Shown here: positions 23,101-33,400 of the stretch, one piece after another
Position numbering within the stretch: position 1 is the stretch's first letter
Layout: the number at the start of each line of letters is the position of its first letter
Translations under genes and position numbers: made by a program
The notes under the pieces: generated by a model
Told to the model about the DNA's origin: nothing
Databases searched by the model: none
The model's input: only the letters and a program-made list of their open reading frames with translations
DNA from: Nematostella vectensis
Lineage: Eukaryota; Cnidaria; Anthozoa; Actiniaria; Edwardsiidae
Assembly (NCBI RefSeq): GCF_932526225.1
Contig: NC_064034.1
Span: 13,096,887 to 13,160,886 of the forward strand
DNA: 64,000 nucleotides
Direction: 5' to 3'

Positions 23101-26100
23101 AGGTATAGGCATGACCTGAGCTAGGTATGGGCTTGACCTGAACTAGGTATAGGCATGACCTGATCTAGGTATATGGACATGACCTGAGCTATATGGGCTT
23201 GACCTGAGCTAGGTATTGGCATGACCTGAGCTAGGTATAGGCTTGACCTGAGCTAGGTATTGCATGACCTGAGCTAGGTATATGGACATGACCTGAGCTA
23301 GGTATGGGCTTGACCTGAGCTAGGTATTGGCATGACCTGAGCTAGGTATAGGCATGACCTGATCTAGGTATAGGCATGACCTGAGCTAGGTATATGGACA
23401 TGACCTGAGCTAGGTATGGGCTTGACCTGAGCTAGGTATTGGCATGACCTGAGCTAGGTATAGGCATGACCTGATCTAGGTATGGACAAGACCTGAGCTA
23501 GGTATAGGCATGACCTGATCTAGGTATATGGACATGACCTGAGCTAGGTATGGGCTTGACCTGATCTAGGTATATGGACATGACCTGAGCTAGGTATAGG
23601 CATGACCTGATCTAGGTATATGGACATGACCTGAGCTAGGTATGGGCTTGACCTGAGCTAGGTATAGGCATGACCTGAGCTAGGTATAGGCATGACCTGA
23701 TCTAGGTATATGGACATGACCTGAGCTAGGTATAGGCATGACCTGATCTAGGTATATGGACATGACCTGAGCTAGGTATGGGCTTGACCTGAGCTAGGTA
23801 TAGGCATGACCTGAGCTGGGTATAGGCATGACCTGATCTTGGTACTGGCATGACCTGAGATAAATGAGGGCTTTATCTGTAAAATTGTTAATATCGTCTT
23901 ATTCCTGTATCATTATTTCCATTGAAAATAGCAAGAAATGTCTGATATTCCAGTAGCAATATTTCTTTGATAGTATCTTTGATACAGAATCTTTTAATAG
24001 AGGTTGGTTTAGATATTTTTTGTGAATAAAGCAGTGTTAAATGTTGGCCATTTTGATATTCCTCGTTCTTTAATACAAAATTCACAATGCTGTATAATAC
24101 TAAAATCTTTTTTTTCATTCTTACAGGCATACAGGAAAACCAAGAAAGCAGGTATGCCAGAATTAAGACTTTGAAAACAACAAAAGCATATAATCCATGT
24201 ATACTCTTAGGGCTAGCAAATACCTAATTGACACAAAGCATTCGTCTTACCAGAGCGCAATACTTTTTTCCTTAGTGAACCAATTTCTGAGGATTTCTAT
24301 GATGACTTGGAAACCTTTACTTCAACTCTCCCTGCTGCAAATGGTTTGGGTGCTAGTGCTGGTGATGAAGACTTTGGTGATGATGTCTACCAGCCTGTTG
24401 ATTCAATTGCTGGAGCAGGAGGAGAGGAAGTATTTGGTGAAGATGAATATGAAATTCTCCCAAGTGAGGCCGCTGCACCACCACTACCTGACACCAGACC
24501 AGGAGCATCCCCAACACAAAGGTAGTACCATGCATCTGCACCCCTCTCATCCAGAGGTGGTACCATACATCTGCACCCCTCCCACCCAAAGGTAGTACCA
24601 TGCATCTGCACTCCTCCCATCCAAAGGTAGTACCATACATCTGCACCCCTCCCACCCAAAGGTAGTACCATGCATCTGCACCCCTCCCACCCAAAGGTAG
24701 TACCATACATCTGCACCCCTCCCACCCAAAGGTAGTACCATGCATCTGCACCCCTCCCACCCAAAGGTAGTACCATACATCTGCACCACTCCCACCCAAA
24801 GGTAAACATATACATCTGCATCCCTCTCATCCAAGGATAAACCTATACACCTGCATCCCTTTTATCCAAAGTTAAACCTATACGCCCACACCCCATAGTA
24901 CATTTGCCTTATCTCACATTCTTGCTACAATTTTGATTATTGTTTTGATTACTTTGTTGTTATATTTAGTGAAGTGGATGCTGAAGAAAGTAAGAAAAGG
25001 GAGAAAAAAGATAAAGAAAAAGAGAAACGGGAAAGGGAATTGCAAAGGAAAAAAGAAAGAGATGAGCAAAAAAGAAAGAAAGAGGAAGAGAAACGAGAGC
25101 GTGAAGAGAAGAAAAGGAAAGAAGAGGAAAGAAAAAGGAGAGAAAAAGCAGACAAGGAACTTAAAAAAATTCACAAGGTATATGACACTAAGTTTTGCTG
25201 GTTGGAATTCATCCCTCCTACTCAAAATGTGATGTGATGATCAGCTTAATTGTTGGTGCTTTGAGAATCTGTATAGCTGCCTTTCATTGGATTTACTCAA
25301 TATATAGATTTAGTATTTATCATTGACTACATTTCTATTTTGCTCCAGCCTGCTATTATTTTGGAGAAGTTATTCAGAATTGTTTTGTTTTCCGAACACC
25401 CAAAGAGCGAGTCTCACTCGGGCGGGGCAGATTCAAAAGTTCAAATAAAAGAGGGTCAAAGCATGGATTTTATGAAAGAGGAGCCGAATTTGCTGTTATT
25501 TTGTTGATTTCTTTGTGTGTTTTTTTCTTTCTTATTCACATTGTATGCCACAGGATTTACGACTAACAGACTAATGTTGCACAGATTTTGATATGTTTAT
25601 CATATTGTAGTTGAAAGGCAATGAGCCATACATTATTTCGAAAGCCAAGGAAGACTTCAAGGGTGCTGGAAAACATGAGTTTCCATGTAGCAAGGGCAAC
25701 ATTCTTTACCGCATCACTCAAGAGGGCTGTCCCAATAACAAATGGCTGATCAAATCACCTGAAGGGCATTGTAAGTACTTTAGTTAAAAAATGTGTTCTT
25801 TAAAAGAGCTGGTCCACTGGGCGCCAAATACTTTACAAGTAGGTGTTGGTCGCTAACAGAAGATTAATTAAAATGAAAGTTATCGTGATAATAACTCCGT
25901 AATATTTTAGTTTTCTCTTAATGAGAAAATGATCCCCTTCAAATGGCGACATTTGTCAAACAGTTTATAAAGCGTGCCGCAAACAATGGGATGGTCATTG
26001 TGACTGGAAAAAAGATAAATCGTGGAGCTGTCTATGGACTAGAGATCCTTGCTTTTATAAATTTTCCGAACACAATGAATTGCCAATAACACAATAACAG

Positions 26101-27258
26101 TTAGAAAATTGTTATTGTAAAATTCCTTAATGGTTTTTAATTACAGGGTTTGTGTGATAATTCGATCGATGATTCGTGATCGTGTCATCGGAGCTGGTCA
26201 CTTACGAGAGCAAAGCTCGACTGTATTTGACATTGAGGTAGTTATAAGTTGGCTGTAACATAAAAATGGTTTATTCCTGCAGATGGTTATGTACCAGAAG
26301 ACGTCATAGCACTGGACAATCAGGTGCGTAGTGTTGCCCTACTGTATGTGTTTTTTTTTATTGACCATATCAATAACTCTTATATGTACCCTATGTTTGG
26401 TCATCAGGCATCTGCTATTGAGGAAATGAGGTAAGGATCTAGATTTTTTGTTAAGACTTAACAGTAAGCTGTGCGCTTTGCAAGAGTGTAAGGTTGAGTT
26501 CAAACGTCGTATTATCCATGAGCATTGAATACGGCTCATGGATAATACGACTTTTGAACTTAACCTGAGACTAACTAATGTTGACTGAACGAGTGTCATA
26601 TTTCACTGCATTGCTCTGACTCTGTGACTCGTCTTGACCTTGGCATTAGATATTACCTGGAACATCATGTTTCCATTCGTCAGACCTGATATCTTTTTTT
26701 TGGCTCAGTGATGGTGCGGATGAAGATCTCTATGAGGTCGTGGAGACTTTTCAAGGTTCAGAGTTGTCTTCTTCTGCTAATAACCCACCGCCTGCAACCT
26801 CAGGAAGTGAAGGTAAGCTACCTTAGCCACCCTTTTACCCTGTACCCAGGCGGAGAGTCTTAGCGTGTGTCTGGGAGAGGTTTTGATTTGGAGAGTTAAA
26901 CACACCACTACACTATATAAATAAGAACCACCAGCTTGTTTTTTTTCTTCTATTTATTGCGTCATAGTATTCCAAGTTTGATTTTGGAGACTTTGTCTTG
27001 GCTGCCTGCGTAGTAATGCAAGCAATGATTAAGCCTGTCTATCGAGTCTAGTTTATAAACATCCTTGTAGGTTTGCACCCATCCAAATTATAAGCAAATA
27101 ACCTGTAGAGGCGTCAGTGTGCCCCCCTCCCTAATATTTTTTTTATTTTTTTTTTATTCTGTTCGTGCCTACTATTTTGAGGTCTGCTGCAGCTCTTTTC
27201 TAACCAAATTTAAACTGATTTGTTTACAGATGAGGAATTCTATGACGATGTTGGATAA
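20176..27258 (+). CDS. FYB1-like: FYB1/ADAP-like adaptor protein, ten coding exons
   Basis: Exons are 20176-20731, 22646-22768, 24127-24151, 24276-24521, 24970-25177, 25611-25770, 26283-26323, 26408-26430, 26709-26812 and 27230-27258. All are GT-AG with matching phases; the total is 1515 nt and 504 aa. Residues 1-185 are proline/lysine-rich, with SIGKPPRKPQKTASLKEVL near 139 resembling the FYB family KPP.KP motif. Residues 186-317 are acidic with tyrosine motifs Y188DDI, Y212DDV, Y243DDL, Y273QPV and Y293EIL. Residues ~318-386 are a K/E/R-rich helix. Residues ~387-453 match the helical-SH3 fold of FYB1/PRAM1, ending GHYGYVPEDV. Y469EVV and a terminal Y500DDVG follow. In vertebrates YDDV binds the SLP-76 SH2 domain in immune-receptor signalling. 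That partner is inferred here. Alternatives are FYB2 or PRAM1-type relatives. Confidence 0.85.
21945..22075. mobile_element. 131-bp MITE with perfect 15-bp inverted ends, intronic
   Basis: TTATCCCATAAAAAG (21945-21959) and CTTTTTATGGGATAA (22061-22075) are exact inverse complements. It lies in the 1.9-kb second intron of the FYB-like gene. No target duplication is evident. The rest of that intron is AT-rich and featureless. Confidence 0.7.
22762..23862 (+). repeat. 22-bp minisatellite (~49 units) copying the exon's 5' splice site
   Basis: The unit is GAGCTAGGTATGGACATGAC plus CT, with variants GATCT, GGGCTTG, TAGGCATG and TATATGG. The first unit straddles the end of the second coding exon (GAGCTAG, ending 22768) and its donor (GTATGG). 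Thus nearly every unit repeats a CTAG/GTAT donor-like junction. A multi-unit block (TATATGGACATG..., TATGGGCTTG..., TATTGGCATG..., TATAGGCATG...) recurs, suggesting higher-order expansion. The array decays at 23840-23862. Confidence 0.95.
24510..24890 (+). repeat. 35-bp minisatellite (~11 units) copying another 5' splice site of the same gene
   Basis: It begins at the junction CACAAAG/GTAGTACC that ends the fourth coding exon (24521). Units read GGTAGTACCATGCATCTGCA, then CCCCTCCCACCCAAA. Donor-like AAAG/GTAGTACC recurs every 35 bp (GT at 24522, 24557, 24592, 24627 and on) and degenerates after about 24800 (GGTAAAC, GGATAAAC, GTTAAAC). Long minus-strand open frames across it merely translate the repeat. 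Confidence 0.95.
26491..26566. mobile_element. Hairpin MITE, 33-bp arms around a 10-nt loop
   Basis: The left arm (26491-26523) begins AGGTTGAGTTCAAACGTCGT. The right arm (26534-26566) inverted begins AGGTTAAGTTCAAAAGTCGT. Both continue with ATTATCCATGAGC, and 31 of 33 positions match. It lies in the intron between the 26408-26430 and 26709-26812 exons. It is either a foldback element or two abutting inverted ends. Confidence 0.8.
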
Positions 27259-27703
27259 GTCTTAAAGCGTCTTGCTCGTTACAGACGATTGAAAGTTTAT
27301 ACAAATTAGATATTTTCTTCCTATTCTTATAAATATATTAGTCTTCTCTGGTATTTACACACATAAGAAATACTTCAAGTGTGTGAATTGTGCGTTTTTT
27401 TCTTGTACCAAGTCCATTTTTTATACTTATCCAAGAAAGCATAAGGTAATATGTATGCTTTTATTCTCTAGGCTTGCAATTTGCAGGCTCGTTGCTTAGG
27501 TAATTTCAATTAAAGATATTTTTATATTATAGGTATTTTTATACGTACCCATTTTCTAGAATCTTTCTTATCTGAGACTATTTAATCGTCTCGTTTCTTC
27601 ACTAAGGACAATTTTCTGATTTGTCGTAGCAATCTTTCAAGCGTTCGATCTTGAGAAAACTTAAAGCCCGGCGCACACGGTGAGCAAAACACCACGCGTG
27701 CAA
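27259..27703 (+). other. Probable 3' UTR of the FYB-like gene
   Basis: Follows the TAA at 27256-27258. AT-rich, with ATTAAA near 27510 as a candidate polyadenylation signal. A canonical AATAAA occurs further on, near 28026. The true end cannot be fixed from sequence alone. Confidence 0.4.
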
Positions 27704-27841
27704 TTTGCTCACTGCCTCGCTAGGCCAAAAACTCACAGTTCAAGCAGGTGAGAATTTTGTCTCAGTTGCTCGCGAGACGTGATTTCGTTCGATTTACGTC
27801 CGCACACTGTGAGTTTTTGGCCTCGCTAGGCAGTGAGCAAA
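27704..27841. repeat. Inverted repeat with 35-bp arms
   Basis: TTTGCTCACTGCCTCGCTAG, then GCCAAAAACTCACAG (27704-27738), pairs with CTGTGAGTTTTTGGCCTCGC, then TAGGCAGTGAGCAAA (27807-27841). Mismatches fall only in the central CTCGCTAG. The adjoining GCGCACACGGTGAGC (27671) and CCGCACACTGTGAG (27800) extend the resemblance. Probably a MITE. I place no exact outer ends. Confidence 0.75.
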
Positions 27842-28156
27842 TTTTGTTTTGTAAATTGTAATTATAGAAAGAAGTGGAAAGCGGAAAGGATTTAAGTGTA
27901 TTACATGTCAACGTCTTAAGGCAATATTTTTAGGTCTCTGGCTTATCCCATTTACACAATTTTGTATTTTATGGAGAAAAATATTATGCATGTTTCATAC
28001 GATTAGATTATGTACGTAGTTTGGGAATAAAAACTTACAGCTACATTGTACGATGATAAAATAATATATATGCTGGTTACATTACGCAAAGAGGTAAAAT
28101 AGAGCTTCTTATAAAAAGTCACTCAATGATGTAATTATTTGTATTTTTTTCACAAG

Positions 28157-28647
28157 CACCTCGTAGGTGTCTAATCGTGATATCCTTGCCCCCTCGTTGG
28201 TCTAATCGTGATGTCGTGGCTCCCTCGTAGGTTCAATCCTGATGTCGTGGCCCCCTCGTAGGTCCAATCGTGATGTCGTGGCCGCCTCGTAGGTCAAATG
28301 CAAATCGTGATGTCGTGGCCCCCTCGTAGGTCCAATCGTGATGATGTCGTGGCCCCCTCGTAGGTCCAATTCTGATGTCGTGGCCCCCTCGAAGGTTCAA
28401 TCGTGATGTCGTGGATCCCTCGTAGGTCCAATCGTGATGATGTCGTGGCCCCCTCGTAGGTCCAATCGTGACGATGTCGTGGCCCCCCTCGTAGGTCCAA
28501 TCGTGATGTCGTGGCCCCCTCGTAGGTACAAACTTGACGTGGCCCCCTCATATCGTAGGTCCAGTCGTGATGTCATGCTCCCTCGTAGACCAATCGTTAT
28601 GTTAGTCATGGCCCCCTTGTAGACCCAGTCGTGGTGATGTCGTGGCG
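28157..28647. repeat. 31-bp minisatellite, ~16 units, downstream of the FYB-like gene
   Basis: The unit is CTCGTAGGTCCAATCGTGAT, then GTCGTGGCCCC, with some units gaining a GAT triplet or losing bases. The edges are degenerate (28157-28200 and 28545-28647). Open frames on both strands across it are repeat translations and not genes. Confidence 0.95.
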
Positions 28648-29466
28648 CAATGCATGCACCATTGCCAATTTAAGTATATTTGAAATCGTAGCATGCATTC
28701 AGGGGGCTAGTAGGGAAGAGGACTTTTAACATTTTGGGGACTGGCGCGACCGATGGGTTTGTATAAGCAGGGATGATTGAGTGGATTTCCACCCTCTTTT
28801 TGTGGAAATTCATGTAAAATTCTTGTCCGAAAGTTAAGTCTCAATCTTATATCCGGATCCATAATCTACCTCCTTTAATAAAAGTTTGTATCCGCTCCTG
28901 GTAAGGAAAAAAAGGAATACAGAGATTGATGTTATGAGGCGCGCGACACTGGAAGGCAAAGCAGTTGTACTCGGGGAGCATGCGCACTACTTAGCTCACG
29001 GTTACTCACGTGATAATGGCGCGATCATTCAAAAAACTTGCAGATTTCGTAGAGAAAAAACGGGAAATCAAAGTACATAACGACGGATAACTCTTCCACG
29101 AGAAGTAAACTTGTTCATCTTCTACTCTTCCAGTGAAAGGTCAGTCTCAAACTGTATCATTCGTTCGACAGCGAAGTCTGATTAAGTGTATAATGTTCTC
29201 AAATCATGGACACAATGCACGTTGCACGGCATGCCAACTACTCATTGCCATAGCAATTTGATCGCCATAGAAACTCGCTTTGAATAATCGAAAACAGCAC
29301 AACATGTAATTTTTATTTTCAATAAGGTTTTTAGGGTGAATTTGTTTGACCGTATAACGTATAAGTTTTTATTTTTGCTTGAAACTTTGCATCACAACGA
29401 AATTTTGTTTTTTTGTCAGTTTCTAATTGCTGTTTCTCATGTCATGTCATTGCTCCTCTTTCTTTT
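28648..29466. other. Gap before the array, with a CpG-richer patch
   Basis: 28935-29120 holds several CpGs, a GCGCGC and a CACGTG motif (near 29009), unlike the AT-rich DNA around it, and could be a promoter or a 5' UTR. No convincing coding exon was found. The rest is featureless up to the TTAA at 29467. Confidence 0.35.
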
Positions 29467-30474
29467 TTAACACATTGACCCCTCAACCGGCCTGTACCGG
29501 CTTTGGGAAGTACCCACAACCCAAAAAATTCATAAATTCAAAATAAACACAACAAGATGAAGATACTCAGGCATCAGTCTAAGGGATAAATGGTCTTGCA
29601 GATATGCATCCAACCAAGGTGTTGGCATCTACTCTTAAGCCAAATAATAGCACAGGTTCTTTGACAAATCTCAAATCGAACAAGGGGAGAAAAGCAGAAT
29701 CACCCCTCTCAATAAAACGCTCAAAATACCACACAAGGGAGAGAGATCAGCAAACACAGCTCTAGACACAAATAGATACCTTTATTCTCATCCTCTAGGT
29801 ACATTTCCTTGGCCTCAAAACACAATGTCCATTCCTTGAAGGATTGTACAACCACGAAAATATCTTCACGTATTGCAAAGCATTCTGGGAGATCCAGGGG
29901 AAAATTCACGAGGGGAGGGCCAGTCAACACTCCTCTCCCCAAAGTCAGATGGTTTTTTATAAGTCTTTTCACCCCGAAGCCAAACGAATCAATTCCAGGT
30001 CATACAGACCCAGAATAGCAGTGTAAACAATTTTGGAATCAATTTGGTTTCAGAAAAGACAGCATTTAGGAGAGCTGTGGTGATTCATTAGAAAATTATT
30101 TTCTCATCCGGGCAAAGCCAAACAAGAAAAAATCATCATGAATCCACCTTTGCTTGCAAATATCCATAAGCAAAGCACTCAATTATGCCCCAAAAGACTT
30201 CATGATGTCCTGAGACACTCTCCTAATATGCTCATAGCTGTATTTTTGATGAAAAATACAAGCAACCATCAACTTGTGCTGGCTTCAGCACATCGACGAG
30301 GGATTAAAAGTGGGGACCGCAATGCACTGTTGGAAAGCTTGGATACCGCTGACTGGGTGCAGCTGTGTTTGACTTTGACGGGCTGTATAAAACTCAGAAT
30401 AGGGGGGGAGGTATCTGTTTTCAGTCTGTTTTTTGTAAATTCAGCTCCAAAAAAGCCAGAAGTCAATGGGTTAA
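29467..30474. mobile_element. TTAA-flanked, MITE-like segment forming the core of each array unit
   Basis: In copy 1 the segment lies between TTAA at 29467-29470 and TTAA at 30471-30474. The inward ends read CACATTGACCCCTCA on the left and, inverted, CCCATTGACTTCTGG on the right, a short imperfect inverted repeat. TTAA duplications with C-rich terminal bases are the hallmark of piggyBac-type elements. No transposase is encoded. In copies 2 onward the left TTAA reads TAAA. The remaining 514 bp of the unit (30475-30988) is flank captured in the duplication. Assignment is tentative because the inverted repeat is short. Confidence 0.5.
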
Positions 30475-33400
30475 TCAACCACCCCTAGATTTTAATCAAA
30501 ATAACTAGACCTTTTTAGACTTGTGCTGTGACATACACCAGTGGATTGGATCACATATATGCCATTTCTAGCAAGTGAATATCTTTAACCTAGAAAATAG
30601 AATTTTTTTTACTTGGACATGACTGGACTCATTGATAGGGATGATATGCATAGCTTTTTTAGAAAAAAATGCCCAAGAAAACATCAGATTCAGGCAAGGT
30701 TTTGTGATAAGATTACTTTGACGGTGAATATACAAGAAAAGTACCAAAAGTGGGTTGACACTGCTGCTTTGAATTTATAAAGGCAAATATTTTTATAGAA
30801 TTTGGGCTCCCTGTGGTTTCCCTAATGGTTTTAACATAAAAATTATCTGTTAGAATATCAGCCATAACTTAAAGGAGGCTTGTTTGTATATCAAGCAGAA
30901 TTTGCCTACACTGTTGTATGCACCTAAGCTTGCGAAAAAGGCATTGTTCTCAGGCAGTGAGGCAAGCATGATTTTTAGGGTGTGTTGGTAAACACATTGA
31001 CCCCTGAACCGGCCTGTACCGGCTTTGGGAAGTACCCACAACCCAAAAAATTCATAAATTCAAAATAAACACAACAAGATGAAGATACTCAGGCATCAGT
31101 CTAAGGGATAAATGGTCTTGCAGATATGCATCCAACCAAGGTGTTGGCATCTACTCTTAAGCCAAATAATAGCACAGGTTCTTTGACAAATCTCAAATCG
31201 AACAAGGAGAGAAAAGCAGAATCACCCCTCTCAATAAAACGCTCAAAATACCACACAAGGGGGAGAGATCAGCAAACACAGCTCAAGACACAAATAGATA
31301 CCTTTATTCTGATCCTCCAGGTACATTTCCTTGGCCTCAAAACACAATGTCCATTCCTTGAAGGATTGTACAACCACGAAAATATCTTCACGTATTGCAA
31401 AGCATTCTGGGAGATCCAGGGGAAAATTCACGAGGGGAGGGCCAGTCAACACTCCTCTCCCCAAAGTCAGATGGTTTTTTATAAGTCTTTTCACCCCGAA
31501 GCCAAACGAATCAATTCCAGGTCATACAGACCCAGAATAGCAGTGTAAACAATTTTGGAATCAATTTGGTTTCAGAAAAGACAGCATTTAGGAGAGCTGT
31601 GGTGATTCATTAGAAAATTATTTTCTCATCCGGGCAAAGCCAAACAAGAAAAAATCATCATGAATCCACCTTTGCTTGCAAATATCCATAAGCAAAGCAC
31701 TCAATTATGCCCCAAAAGACTTCATGATGTCCTGAGACACTCTCCTAATATGCTCATAGCTGTATTTTTGATGAAAAATACAAGCAACCATCAACTTGTG
31801 CTGGCTTCAGCACATCGACGAGGGATTAAAAGTGGGGACCGCAATGCACTGTTGGAAAGCTTGGATACCGCTGACTGGGTGCAGCTGTGTTTGACTTTGA
31901 CGGGCTGTATAAAACTCAGAATAGGGGGGGAGGTATCTGTTTTCAGTCTGTTTTTTGTAAATTCAGCTCCAAAAAAGCCAGAAGTCAATGGGTTAATCAA
32001 CCACCCCTAGATTTTAATCAAAATAACTAGACCTTTTTAGACTTGTGCTGTGACATACACCAGTGGATTGGATCACATATATGCCATTTCTAGCAAGTGA
32101 ATATCTTTAACCTAGAAAATAGAATTTTTTTTACTTGGACATGACTGGACTCATTGATAGGGATGATATGCATAGCTTTTTTAGAAAAAAATGCCCAAGA
32201 AAACATCAGATTCAGGCAAGGTTTTGTGATAAGATTACTTTGACGGTGAATATACAAGAAAAGTACCAAAAGTGGGTTGACACTGCTGCTTTGAATTTAT
32301 AAAGGCAAATATTTTTATAGAATTTGGGCTCCCTGTGGTTTCCCTAATGGTTTTAACATAAAAATTATCTGTTAGAATATCAGCCATAACTTAAAGGAGG
32401 CTTGTTTGTATATCAAGCAGAATTTGCCTACACTGTTGTATGCACCTAAGCTTGCGAAAAAGGCATTGTTCTCAGGCAGTGAGGCAAGCATGATTTTTAG
32501 GGTGTGTTGGTAAACACATTGACCCCTGAACCGGCCTGTACCGGCTTTGGGAAGTACCCACAACCCAAAAAATTCATAAATTCAAAATAAACACAACAAG
32601 ATGAAGATACTCAGGCATCAGTCTAAGGGATAAATGGTCTTGCAGATATGCATCCAACCAAGGTGTTGGCATCTACTCTTAAGCCAAATAATAGCACAGG
32701 TTCTTTGACAAATCTCAAATCGAACAAGGAGAGAAAAGCAGAATCACCCCTCTCAATAAAACGCTCAAAATACCACACAAGGGGGAGAGATCAGCAAACA
32801 CAGCTCAAGACACAAATAGATACCTTTATTCTGATCCTCCAGGTACATTTCCTTGGCCTCAAAACACAATGTCCATTCCTTGAAGGATTGTACAACCACG
32901 AAAATATCTTCACGTATTGCAAAGCATTCTGGGAGATCCAGGGGAAAATTCACGAGGGGAGGGCCAGTCAACACTCCTCTCCCCAAAGTCAGATGGTTTT
33001 TTATAAGTCTTTTCACCCCGAAGCCAAACGAATCAATTCCAGGTCATACAGACCCAGAATAGCAGTGTAAACAATTTTGGAATCAATTTGGTTTCAGAAA
33101 AGACAGCATTTAGGAGAGCTGTGGTGATTCATTAGAAAATTATTTTCTCATCCGGGCAAAGCCAAACAAGAAAAAATCATCATGAATCCACCTTTGCTTG
33201 CAAATATCCATAAGCAAAGCACTCAATTATGCCCCAAAAGACTTCATGATGTCCTGAGACACTCTCCTAATATGCTCATAGCTGTATTTTTGATGAAAAA
33301 TACAAGCAACCATCAACTTGTGCTGGCTTCAGCACATCGACGAGGGATTAAAAGTGGGGACCGCAATGCACTGTTGGAAAGCTTGGATACCGCTGACTGG

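Noticed and set aside
22762-23862. CRISPR-like array
   Set aside because: Units are contiguous with no unique spacers, the genome is eukaryotic, and the repeat is a minisatellite continuous with an exon boundary.
24353-24834. Long minus-strand reading frames rich in W, C and G repeats
   Set aside because: They translate the 35-bp minisatellite on the strand opposite to a well-supported gene. The period of 35 shifts the frame at each unit, so three similar frames appear.
24914-25225. Minus-strand frame rich in F, L and S (membrane-like)
   Set aside because: It is the complement of the purine-rich K/E/R exon at 24970-25177. Antisense of such exons always looks hydrophobic.
28294-28622. Open frames on both strands across the 31-bp repeat
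   Set aside because: The amino-acid repeats only mirror the DNA repeat, and no start context, splice sites or domain are present.
29469-30990. Array unit as 5S rRNA, snRNA, tRNA, spliced-leader or histone cluster
   Set aside because: I looked for the conserved 5S, U1, U2, U4 and U6 starts, tRNA B-box sequences, Sm-site plus donor layouts and histone motifs in the unit and found none.
31126-32010. Open frames of 140 and 116 codons repeated in every 1522-bp unit
   Set aside because: They persist only because the units are identical. They show no domain, signal peptide or splice context, overlap other frames of similar length, and the 140-codon frame is broken by stops in copy 1. Conservation cannot be judged without diverged copies.
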